Assembly: GCA_002409285.1 (NCBI GenBank) | Contig: DHUT01000037.1 | Span: 1-37,172 of the forward strand | DNA length: 37,172 bases | Direction of reading: 5' to 3' | DNA from: Firmicutes bacterium UBA5227 | GTDB lineage: Bacteria; Bacillota; Clostridia; Tissierellales; Sedimentibacteraceae | In this document: positions 15,258 to 22,800 of the stretch, piece after piece | Layout: each line of letters opens with the position of its first letter | Position numbering within the stretch: position 1 is the stretch's first letter | Program-made: the position numbers and the translations under genes | Notes under the pieces: model-generated | Seen by the model: the letters and a program-made list of their open reading frames with translations, nothing else | Databases searched by the model: none | What the model was told of the DNA's origin: nothing

Positions 15258-15956
15258 ATGAAAACAGGAATAATAGGAGCAATGGATATAGAAGTTTCAG
15301 AACTGATTGAATCCATGGAAAATATAAAAAAAGAAACAATAAGCTCAATAACTTACTATGAAGGAACCTTGCAGGGTAAAAGTGTTGTTGTAGCCAAGTG
15401 CGGAGTGGGAAAGGTTCATGCCGCCGTATGCGCCCAGACAATGATATTGAAATACAACCCCACTGTAATAATCAACACCGGTGTTGCAGGCAGCCTAAGT
15501 TCAAAGTTGGATATTGCAGATCTTGTAATTTCAGATAGCGTTGTACAGCACGATTTCGACACCTCAGGTATAGGAGATCCTGTAGGACTCATATCGGGAG
15601 TAAATTTAATCAATATTCCATGCTCAAGAAAATTGGTTGAACAAATAGAAAAATCAGCAAAAACCATTGAAGGAACAAATGTAATTGTTGGAACTATCGC
15701 ATCAGGTGACCAGTTTATATGCAGCCCTGATAAAAGGGATTATATTGTAAAGCATTTTAACGCTCTATGTACTGAAATGGAGGGCGCAGCCATAGGTCAT
15801 GTCTGCTATTTGAACAATGTGGACTTCTGCATAGTACGAGCCATCTCCGACAAAGCTGACGGTTCGGCTCATATGGATTTCCCTGCATTCGTACAAATTG
15901 CGGCAAAAAAATCAACCAAGCTGATACATACGTTTTTATCAAATTATGCTTCCTAA
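15258..15956 (+). CDS. mtnN: 5'-methylthioadenosine/S-adenosylhomocysteine nucleosidase
   Basis: This 232-residue enzyme is of full family length. It opens GIIGAMDIEVSELIESM, with the conserved GAM-E-E pattern at the active site, then CGVGKVHAAVCAQTMI, NTGVAGSLSSKLDIADLVIS, CTEMEGAAIGHVCY (ribose-binding MEGAA, 172-184 region) and RAISDKADGSA with the catalytic Asp. It cleaves adenine from MTA and SAH, recycling by-products of SAM use. SAH and 5'-deoxyadenosine are products of SAM enzymes, and 5'-deoxyadenosine is also a substrate of this family, so it supports radical SAM enzymes in general. AAAGAGG precedes ATG. It shares a terminator with pyrG. Confidence 0.95.
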   Translation: MKTGIIGAMDIEVSELIESMENIKKETISSITYYEGTLQGKSVVVAKCGVGKVHAAVCAQTMILKYNPTVIINTGVAGSLSSKLDIADLVISDSVVQHDFDTSGIGDPVGLISGVNLINIPCSRKLVEQIEKSAKTIEGTNVIVGTIASGDQFICSPDKRDYIVKHFNALCTEMEGAAIGHVCYLNNVDFCIVRAISDKADGSAHMDFPAFVQIAAKKSTKLIHTFLSNYAS

Positions 15957-15976
15957 TTCTTCACTTTATAAACAAA

Positions 15977-16010
15977 AATTCAGGCCTCAAAACGCCTGAA
16001 TTCTTGTTTT
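15977..16010. terminator. Bidirectional terminator mtnN / pyrG
   Basis: AATTCAGGC (15977-15985) pairs with GCCTGAATT (15994-16002). The flanks are A-rich on the left and CTTGTTTTATT on the right. Confidence 0.88.
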
Positions 16011-16011
16011 A

Positions 16012-17619
16012 TTAATGCTTTTTATTTTTCACAGATGCTTTTATAAGACCTTTAAATAAAGGATGGCTTCTTGTGGGTCTTGATTTAAATTCCGGATGGA
16101 ACTGAGCAGCAACAAACCATGGATGATCCTTAAGCTCCACAATTTCTACAAGTCTGTTGTCAGGAGATGTTCCGGAAATAATAAGTCCGTTTTCTTCACA
16201 AACATCTCTGAATCCGTTGTTAAATTCATATCTATGCCTATGCCTTTCATTTATCATCTTAGCTCCGTCATAAGCTTCACTGGCTTTCGTTCCCTCTATC
16301 AGTTTGCAAGGATAACTGCCCAGCCTCATTGTTCCGCCTTTATTTTCCACATTCTTCTGGTCATTCATGATATCAATCAGTGGATGGTTTGTATCCCGGT
16401 TAAATTCAGTGCTGTCTGCATCACTGTACTGCAATACATTTCTGGCAAATTCAACTACTGCCATCTGCATTCCCAGGCATATTCCCAAAAATGGCACTTT
16501 GTTTTCCCTGGCATACCTGGCAGCCAGTACTTTGCCCTCGATTCCTCTGTCACCAAAGCCTCCGGGAACCAATATTCCGTCACAGCTCCCAAGTATCTTC
16601 CTGTAATTATCCTCGTTTACTTCCTCAGAATGCACCCAGATGATTTCAACATCTGCCGAGTTATCTATACCTGCATGCTTCAATGCTTCCGCAACTGAAA
16701 GATATGCATCTCTAAGCTCAACATATTTACCTACAAGTGCTATTTTTACATGATGTGAAGGGTTCTTTGAACGTTCAACCATGTCCTTCCACTCTGATAA
16801 ATCAGGTTCATTACATTTCAAATCGAAATGATCGCATACAATTTTAGCTAACCCTTCCTTTTCTAACAATAACGGTATATCATACAAAGAATCTGCATCA
16901 AGATTTTGAATTACATTTTGTACTTCCACATTACAGAACAAAGCGATCTTGGATTTTAAATCCATACTTATTTCCTTTTCAGTTCTGCATACCAGGACAT
17001 CCGGCTGAATTCCTATACTTAACAGCTCCTTAACGCTGTGCTGCGTGGGTTTTGTTTTTAATTCTCCTGCCTTTGATAAATATGGGAGCAAAGTAACGTG
17101 TATGTACATTACATTTTCTCTTCCCACTTCATAACGGATCTGGCGAATTGCTTCCAGAAACGGCTGACTTTCAATATCGCCTACTGTGCCACCTATTTCC
17201 GTAATAACCACATCCACATCGCTGACCGTGGTAATTCTCTTTAGCATATGCTTAATTTCATTTGTTATATGGGGAATTACCTGTACAGTCCCACCCAGGT
17301 AATCTCCTCTTCTTTCCTTATTTAAAACCGACCAGTAAATCTTACCTGATGTGATACTTGAATATTTAGACAAATCTATATCAACTATTCTCTCATAGTG
17401 TCCCAAATCCAGGTCAGTTTCGGCACCGTCGTCTGTAACATAAACCTCACCATGCTGATAAGGGCTCATTGTTCCTGGGTCAACATTCAGGTATGGGTCA
17501 AATTTTTGAAGAGTTACCTTTAATCCTCTTGCTTTGAGCAGTCTTCCCAATGATGCCGCCGTTATTCCCTTACCTAATGAAGATACGACTCCTCCTGTTA
17601 CAAAAATATATTTTGGCAT
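16012..17619 (-). CDS. pyrG: CTP synthase
   Basis: This 535-residue enzyme makes CTP from UTP with glutamine and ATP. The synthetase domain begins KYIFVTGGVVSSLGKGITAASLGRLLKARG (P-loop), with DPYLNVDPGTMSPYQHGEVYVTDDGAETDLDLGHYER and ITEIGGTVGDIESQPFLEAIRQ. The class I glutaminase domain has PGGFGDRG, the nucleophile Cys in FLGICLGMQMA and the His-Glu pair in AAQFHPEFKSRP. Length and order match the family. AGGAGG lies 6 nt before ATG. Transcription starts from a strong promoter about 205 bp upstream, and the leader holds a terminator-like hairpin, suggesting nucleotide-responsive attenuation as known for pyrG of other firmicutes. Confidence 0.98.
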   Translation of the reverse strand: MPKYIFVTGGVVSSLGKGITAASLGRLLKARGLKVTLQKFDPYLNVDPGTMSPYQHGEVYVTDDGAETDLDLGHYERIVDIDLSKYSSITSGKIYWSVLNKERRGDYLGGTVQVIPHITNEIKHMLKRITTVSDVDVVITEIGGTVGDIESQPFLEAIRQIRYEVGRENVMYIHVTLLPYLSKAGELKTKPTQHSVKELLSIGIQPDVLVCRTEKEISMDLKSKIALFCNVEVQNVIQNLDADSLYDIPLLLEKEGLAKIVCDHFDLKCNEPDLSEWKDMVERSKNPSHHVKIALVGKYVELRDAYLSVAEALKHAGIDNSADVEIIWVHSEEVNEDNYRKILGSCDGILVPGGFGDRGIEGKVLAARYARENKVPFLGICLGMQMAVVEFARNVLQYSDADSTEFNRDTNHPLIDIMNDQKNVENKGGTMRLGSYPCKLIEGTKASEAYDGAKMINERHRHRYEFNNGFRDVCEENGLIISGTSPDNRLVEIVELKDHPWFVAAQFHPEFKSRPTRSHPLFKGLIKASVKNKKH

Positions 17620-17714
17620 TTCTTCCTCCTGTAATTCCTAATCCTTATACCGTTTTTTATATATTAACTACTTTAATTGGTTTTAATTAATAATTCTGAC
17701 CAATACCTAAACAT

Positions 17715-17754
17715 AAAAAACAGAGACAAAAAAGGGGTTTTTTTTTTAGTCTCT
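17715..17754 (-). terminator. Attenuator-like hairpin in the pyrG leader
   Basis: Read leftward, AGAGAC (17754-17749) and an A run pair with a T run and GTCTCT (17727-17722) around CCCC, followed by a T6 tract (17720-17715). It lies between the pyrG promoter and the start codon, so it can end transcription before the gene. pyrG attenuation by reiterative G addition is known in Bacillus subtilis, but no GGG start sequence is seen here, so the trigger may differ. Confidence 0.65.
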
Positions 17755-17831
17755 ATTGTTTTTTAAAATATATAGTTTTAAGAATTTTAATTTTTAAAAC
17801 AACAATCCGGCAATTAATAATTTACTAACCA

Positions 17832-17860
17832 ATTTTATATTAAAAAAAGAAAAAGGTCAA
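17832..17860 (-). promoter_or_regulatory. Sigma-A promoter of pyrG
   Basis: Read leftward, TTGACC (17860-17855), an exact 17-bp spacer, then TAAAAT (17837-17832). The start would be near 17825, giving a leader of about 205 nt. Confidence 0.7.
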
Positions 17861-17887
17861 TGACTTTTTAAAATTTTTTAGCATAAG

Positions 17888-17920
17888 TTGTACTATGGAA
17901 GCTTATTGTGCATATACATT
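17888..17920 (+). promoter_or_regulatory. Possible promoter of the SPOCS/LysM gene
   Basis: TTGTAC (17888-17893), a 17-bp spacer, then CATATACATT (17911-17920). The -10 could be read as a weak sigma-A box or as CATA-type sporulation sigma box with AC at -35 (17892-17893). I cannot decide between them. Confidence 0.3.
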
Positions 17921-17964
17921 TATAAAAGAATGGATTCTAACTGTTTCTTAAAGGAGGATTTAAT

Positions 17965-19512
17965 TTGTTTAAATTAATCAGCGATACTTTTAATATTAAT
18001 GAAATTATTAATTCAAGCTCCACTGAAGTTTTATTGGAAAACGAGTTTTCGCTTTCTGACAGCACTCCGGATATAGAAAAGATCATATCAACAGAAGGCA
18101 AGGTGAAAATAAATGACACTGAGGTAAAAGAAGATACTGTCACTGTAGATGGAACCTTAACCTACAACATTATATACCGCTCCAATGATGAAGAAATAAT
18201 GGTAAGCTCTTTATCAGACAAACTACACTTTACAGAAGAGATGCCTGTAGAAGGAGCCAAAATTGGAATGGAAGCACAAGCTAATGCTTACATTGATTAC
18301 ATAGAAGCAGAACAGCTTAGTGAAAAAAGCTACCTAATGAAGTCAGTTATATTACTTGATGTTGATGTTATAAATAAGCACCCCGTTGACTTTGTCTCCA
18401 GCCTTGAATCCGACGGAAGCTTTCAGGCAAAAACAAAAAACATAAAATACACTGACGAGGTAACCGTATTATCAGAGGAAGTAAACATAAATGATGCTGT
18501 AGAATTGAATAAAGGTTCTGATGAAATAGCCGGCATACTAAAAGCAGAATCGGAGATTTTCATTACAAATATTGATGCATTGGACGAAAAAATGCTTATT
18601 GAAGGAACCTGCAAAGTAGGATTCCTGTACACTGAAAACAACACTTTGAATACAACAGGATATGTTTCAGAAGAATTCCCTTTCACACATTACCTTGAAG
18701 TAAAAAACTCAAATGATGACATGCTGAAAGATATCAATGTTGCAATAAATGAAATGACCTACAATATTGCTGAAAATTATGACAACGAGAAAAAACTTAT
18801 AGAATTTAATCTTCCCTTTACTGTTAATGCTTCTTTGTATGACACTGTTGAAAAAAATATAATTACTGACTGCTATTCTACAGAGTGTATGCTTGACCTT
18901 AAGGCAGGCAGCATAAATTTAACATCATTGAAAAATATTGTTAACAAAACTGTTAAATATGAAAACAATTTTGATGTGGTTTCAGGTGCAATAAAGGACA
19001 TATATACAGTGGATATAAGTCCTAAAGTTTCTGAAAAAAGGACTTTTGACGACAAATATGTAATTGACGGTTTCCTGGATGTTAATCTGCTGTATTTAAA
19101 CGGAGAAATCAATAAAATCGACAAGGCATATGCATCCCTTCCCTTTACGGCATCAATTGATTTAAAAAATGATGAGCTGACTGATGATATTTCTTCTGAT
19201 ATTAAAATTACCAAGTGCGGTGCCTACAGAAAGGGAAGCAATTCGGTAATTGTTAACTGTGATATTAACGTAGCCATGAAGCTGAGAAGCAACGATGAAA
19301 TTTCAGTTATCGCAAACATCACCGAAGCCGGTCCCATTGACAGAAGCAAAATGCCAAGCTTGATATTCAGAGTTGTTCAACCCGGAGAAAACATATGGGA
19401 TATTGCTAAAAACTACAATGTTTCAATCAGCTACCTAAAAGAGTTAAATGAAATCCCTGAAGACAATGCTCTGACCCCCGGAAGTAAAATGATAATTGCA
19501 AGAATGGTGTAG
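17965..19512 (+). CDS. SPOCS (DUF3794) domain protein with C-terminal LysM
   Basis: This 515-residue protein has repeated beta-rich SPOCS/DUF3794 units. Each unit contains a block such as VDGTLTYNIIYRSNDEE, IEGTCKVGFLYTENNTL and IDGFLDVNLLYLNGEI (around residues 55, 212 and 370), with ELSDSTPDIEKIISTEGKVKI-type openings. Residues about 466-513 (FRVVQPGENIWDIAKNYNVSISYLKELNEI) form a LysM peptidoglycan-binding domain. The pairing of SPOCS and LysM is typical of spore coat or cortex-associated proteins. No signal peptide is present, as for coat proteins made in the mother cell. The start is TTG, set by AAGGAGG 7 nt upstream. No ATG precedes it in frame. It is divergent from pyrG. Confidence 0.92.
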   Translation: MFKLISDTFNINEIINSSSTEVLLENEFSLSDSTPDIEKIISTEGKVKINDTEVKEDTVTVDGTLTYNIIYRSNDEEIMVSSLSDKLHFTEEMPVEGAKIGMEAQANAYIDYIEAEQLSEKSYLMKSVILLDVDVINKHPVDFVSSLESDGSFQAKTKNIKYTDEVTVLSEEVNINDAVELNKGSDEIAGILKAESEIFITNIDALDEKMLIEGTCKVGFLYTENNTLNTTGYVSEEFPFTHYLEVKNSNDDMLKDINVAINEMTYNIAENYDNEKKLIEFNLPFTVNASLYDTVEKNIITDCYSTECMLDLKAGSINLTSLKNIVNKTVKYENNFDVVSGAIKDIYTVDISPKVSEKRTFDDKYVIDGFLDVNLLYLNGEINKIDKAYASLPFTASIDLKNDELTDDISSDIKITKCGAYRKGSNSVIVNCDINVAMKLRSNDEISVIANITEAGPIDRSKMPSLIFRVVQPGENIWDIAKNYNVSISYLKELNEIPEDNALTPGSKMIIARMV

Positions 19513-19533
19513 ACGGTGGAAAAGCAAAAATAT

Positions 19534-19565
19534 AAAGGAGCTGTTCTGTACAGAACAGTTCCTTT
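19534..19565. terminator. Long hairpin after the SPOCS/LysM gene
   Basis: AAAGGAGCTGTTCTG (19534-19548) pairs with CAGAACAGTTCCTTT (19551-19565), including one G-U. A good T tract is lacking, so termination is likely but not certain. It also lies just beyond the nhaC stop on the other strand. Confidence 0.6.
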
Positions 19566-19594
19566 ATCCAATTAAATATTTTAAATACCTTACT

Positions 19595-21016
19595 TTACTT
19601 GTTTTCAGCTTTTAGTCCCTTAAGTTGTGGTCCTTCTTCTTTAAAAATTGCGAATCCTGTTATTGCATATACAATCGCCAGCAGTGGACATAGTATCGGT
19701 AAGAACGAATATGGAATTGAAGATAACGTAGGTATATCCAGTACTCCTGATACATATATTGATGCCGCAGACCATGGCACCAGATAAGAAAATATAGTTC
19801 CTCCATCTTCCAATGTCCTTGAAAGAACATAAGGTTCAATCTTTAACCTTTTATATGAGTTTTTAAAAAATTCTCCAGGCAAAATTATACCCATATATTG
19901 GCTTGCAGTAAACATAACTGTCAGTAAGGCAGTAATAAGCGTTGCAATTACTAAATTTCTTGCAGAATTTATTGCATTTTGTATTTTACTCAAAAGAACC
20001 TCTAAAACGCCCATCATCTGTAACAGTTCCCCAAATGACATAGCCATTATCGCCAAACATATTGTTGACATCATGCTTGACACGCCTCCTTTATTTAACA
20101 GCTTATTTACCACTTCATTGCCAAAGTCAAAGTTAAAACCAGATGATAAGGAATTCACAATAGTAGCAAATCCAAATTGTCTTTGAAAAATAAACGATGC
20201 AATTAGTCCAAATAAGGCTCCAAGCAAAACAGCAAGTGTAGGTGGAACCTTCTTAATCGCTAATGCTATTGTCAGTATGGGAATAAGGATTAAAATTGGC
20301 GATAAAGTAAAGTTATTTTCTATTGCGAATGTAATTGTGTTGATGTTTTCCATATTAATACTTGAGCCACCATATTTTAATCCTAATACCGTGTATAAAA
20401 CAGCACTTATTAAACTTGCCGGTATTACGGTGTAAAGACATGAACGCAGATGCGTAAAAATATCCGTTCCAGCTATCGCAGCCGCCATATTTGACGTTTC
20501 AGAAAAAGGAGACATTTTGTCACCAACAATGGAACCTGATACAATCATTCCAGCCGTTAATGACGAATTTATCCCCATACCATAACCTATCCCCATAAAA
20601 GCCACACCAAGTGTTGCTACTGCTGTATAGGTACTTCCTGTAAAAAACGAGACCAAGCTGATTATTATAAAGCCTAATACCAGAAAAAACTTAGGTGAGA
20701 GAATCTTAAGTCCATAATATATAATCGATGGTACAACACCCGAAACAATCCATGTTCCAACTACCATACCCACAGCAATCAATATCATAACAACCAGGGA
20801 GGATTTCTTACATCCTGTAAGCATAGCCTCTTCAACTTCCTCCATTTTATATCCATTAAGCAAGGCGATTATAGATAATAATACTATTATAATTGCAAAC
20901 AGTGCTATTGTTGCAATTTTCATAAAACCTACACCAACAAACATTATGGCAACGATTGCTAACAACGTAATCAATGCTACCGAAAAACTTACCCTTTTTT
21001 TATAAGTATTTTCCAT
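19595..21016 (-). CDS. NhaC-family Na+/H+ antiporter-type transporter
   Basis: This 473-residue polytopic membrane protein has about 11-12 hydrophobic segments. The NhaC signature region is visible: FFTGSTYTAVATLGVAFMGIGYGMGINSSLTAGMIVSGSIVGDKMSPFSETSNMAAAIAGTDIFTHL. It includes the GDKMSPFSET block conserved in NhaC, as does the C-terminal VMFTASQYMGIILPGEFF. Besides sodium/proton exchange, this family includes malate/lactate exchangers such as MleN. Its place at the end of an ald-hyuA-hyuB operon suggests it moves the pathway's substrate or product. A 24-bp perfect palindrome separates it from hyuB. The ribosome site is AAGGAAGGA before ATG. Confidence 0.92.
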   Translation of the reverse strand: MENTYKKRVSFSVALITLLAIVAIMFVGVGFMKIATIALFAIIIVLLSIIALLNGYKMEEVEEAMLTGCKKSSLVVMILIAVGMVVGTWIVSGVVPSIIYYGLKILSPKFFLVLGFIIISLVSFFTGSTYTAVATLGVAFMGIGYGMGINSSLTAGMIVSGSIVGDKMSPFSETSNMAAAIAGTDIFTHLRSCLYTVIPASLISAVLYTVLGLKYGGSSINMENINTITFAIENNFTLSPILILIPILTIALAIKKVPPTLAVLLGALFGLIASFIFQRQFGFATIVNSLSSGFNFDFGNEVVNKLLNKGGVSSMMSTICLAIMAMSFGELLQMMGVLEVLLSKIQNAINSARNLVIATLITALLTVMFTASQYMGIILPGEFFKNSYKRLKIEPYVLSRTLEDGGTIFSYLVPWSAASIYVSGVLDIPTLSSIPYSFLPILCPLLAIVYAITGFAIFKEEGPQLKGLKAENK

Positions 21017-21095
21017 TATAATTTATCCTTCCTTATTATTATTTTAAATTTCCACTGCATCATAATTTAAGTACGTAATTTTTTTAATAAGGTTT

Positions 21096-21119
21096 GGTTA
21101 GTCAGAATTCTGACTAACC
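21096..21119. repeat. Perfect 24-bp palindrome between hyuB and nhaC
   Basis: The half-arm GGTTAGTCAGAA (21096-21107) is followed by its exact reverse complement (21108-21119), with EcoRI-type GAATTC at the centre. Leftward there is no T run directly after it. It lies 9 bp past the hyuB stop. It may be an mRNA-stabilising hairpin, a weak terminator or an operator for nhaC. Confidence 0.7.
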
Positions 21120-21128
21120 GTGCCTATA

Positions 21129-22778
21129 TCATATTTCAAATCCATAGTCTTTTAAATGCTCTTTGGTAACTTTTCCTTCGCGAAAATCATTCATGACATG
21201 TTCTCTGCCTCTTTCCAATGGATTGCCATAGCCTCCGGCGCCCGCTGTTTTTAACTCAACTATATCACCTTCTTCTAATTTAAAGTTCCTTACCTTACCC
21301 TCCTCATTAATTTTTTCCCCATTCCTTATTATATTCAGTTCTGCAGTCGCTCCAGACATTCCTTCGCAAAGTCCCCATGGTTTTCTTTTTATTCTTTCAG
21401 TAGCTGCAATCAACGTAGTGTCCTGACTATCTCCAAGTATCCTTATTGTTCTGTTTATACCTAATCCTCCTCTATATTTACCTGCTCCTCCACTATCCTC
21501 ACATAGCTCATATTTTTCAACTCTCAGTGGATATTCCATCTCAAGAGCCTCTACCGGCAGATTTGAGCTATTTGTCATATGAACCTGAACCGCATCGAGT
21601 CCATCTTTATTATACCTTGCGCCTGACCCGCCTCCTATTGTTTCAACATATACATATGGCTTGTTTATGCGCCTGTTGAAACCCGAAAAACTGAAAAATG
21701 AAACAGAACCATTGCCGGCAGCAATTACTTTTTTTGGATCAATTTTTGAAAATGCACCGAATATTACATCTGCAATTCTTTGAGAAGTAGTTTCCCTGTC
21801 AAATGTAGGTGCAGGCTCTACCGCATTTACTATAGTACCTTCCGGGGCATTAACTTCAATACTGTCAAAATATCCTGAATTTGCCGGTATTGTATGATCT
21901 ATCAGTGCTTTTACAGAGTAATAAACTGTTGCAAGCAATGCACATTTAACACAATTATATGGTCCTTCAACTTGCCTGCTACTACCTGTAAAATCAAAAC
22001 AGATCTTATCTCCTTTTATAATTACCTTTACTTTTATTGGGATATCTACGTTACCGCAACCGTCGCTATCCATGTAATCTTCAAACTCATACTCTCCGTC
22101 CGGAAGCATTGATATCGCAGTCTTAGCTTTCCTTTCTCCATATTTCAGCCATTCTTCACAAAAATTGTTATAGGTCTCTAATCCAAGCTTATCACACAAT
22201 TCTATAACTTTCTTTTCTCCGAACTGATTTGTAATTTGCTGTGCTCTGAGGTCACCTACTCTTTCTTCTTTTAACTGATAGTTTAAAAGTATAAGGTCAT
22301 ATATATCCTTTACAAGCTGACTCTTTTCGTATAATTTAACGATTGGTATTCTTAACCCTTCGTCAAAAATTGTAGGACCTCGTCTTGACCTGTCTGCATG
22401 ATGTCCAATATTAACAACAAAAGCTACAAGCTCATCTTCATAAAAAACAGGTTTGACTAATACAAGATCTGGAAGATGTGAACCTCCTCCGCTGTATGGA
22501 TCATTAGCTATAAAGACATCCCCTTCATATATTTCTGAAATATCCCATTTTTTTAACACTCCTTCCACCGCACTGAACAGTGAGCTAAAATGGATAGGTA
22601 TGTGCTGAGCCAATGCAAGCAATTTACCTTTAGAAGTAAATATTCCTACTGATAAATCTTTTCTTTCCTTAATATTTGTACTGTATCCTGTCTTAGTCAG
22701 CATTACGCCCATTTGTTCAGCTATAGACAGCAATGCATTCCCGGTTACTTCCAATAGTACAGGTGTCATTTTTTTCAT
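21129..22778 (-). CDS. hyuB: Hydantoinase B/oxoprolinase family subunit
   Basis: This 549-residue protein is of usual HyuB length. Conserved blocks are MLTKTGYSTNIKERKDLSVGIF, AQHIPIHFSSL, GDVFIANDPYSGGGSHLPDLVLVKPVF, VNIGHHADRSRRGP, DFTGSSRQVEGPYNC, NAPEGTIVNAVEPAPTFDRETTSQRI and the glycine-rich GGAGKYRGGLGINR and TAGAGGYGNPLERG. It pairs with the ATP-binding HyuA subunit to form an ATP-dependent hydrolase that opens a lactam or hydantoin-like ring, as in N-methylhydantoinase, 5-oxoprolinase and acetone carboxylase relatives. The 22-bp gap after hyuA supports translational coupling. GGAGG precedes ATG. Confidence 0.92.
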   Translation of the reverse strand: MKKMTPVLLEVTGNALLSIAEQMGVMLTKTGYSTNIKERKDLSVGIFTSKGKLLALAQHIPIHFSSLFSAVEGVLKKWDISEIYEGDVFIANDPYSGGGSHLPDLVLVKPVFYEDELVAFVVNIGHHADRSRRGPTIFDEGLRIPIVKLYEKSQLVKDIYDLILLNYQLKEERVGDLRAQQITNQFGEKKVIELCDKLGLETYNNFCEEWLKYGERKAKTAISMLPDGEYEFEDYMDSDGCGNVDIPIKVKVIIKGDKICFDFTGSSRQVEGPYNCVKCALLATVYYSVKALIDHTIPANSGYFDSIEVNAPEGTIVNAVEPAPTFDRETTSQRIADVIFGAFSKIDPKKVIAAGNGSVSFFSFSGFNRRINKPYVYVETIGGGSGARYNKDGLDAVQVHMTNSSNLPVEALEMEYPLRVEKYELCEDSGGAGKYRGGLGINRTIRILGDSQDTTLIAATERIKRKPWGLCEGMSGATAELNIIRNGEKINEEGKVRNFKLEEGDIVELKTAGAGGYGNPLERGREHVMNDFREGKVTKEHLKDYGFEI

Positions 22779-22800
22779 TTCTGTCCTCCAAATTCAAAAT

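Noticed and set aside
16096..16698. Rightward 200-codon frame inside pyrG
   Set aside because: It is antisense to a conserved part of pyrG and lacks a start signal.
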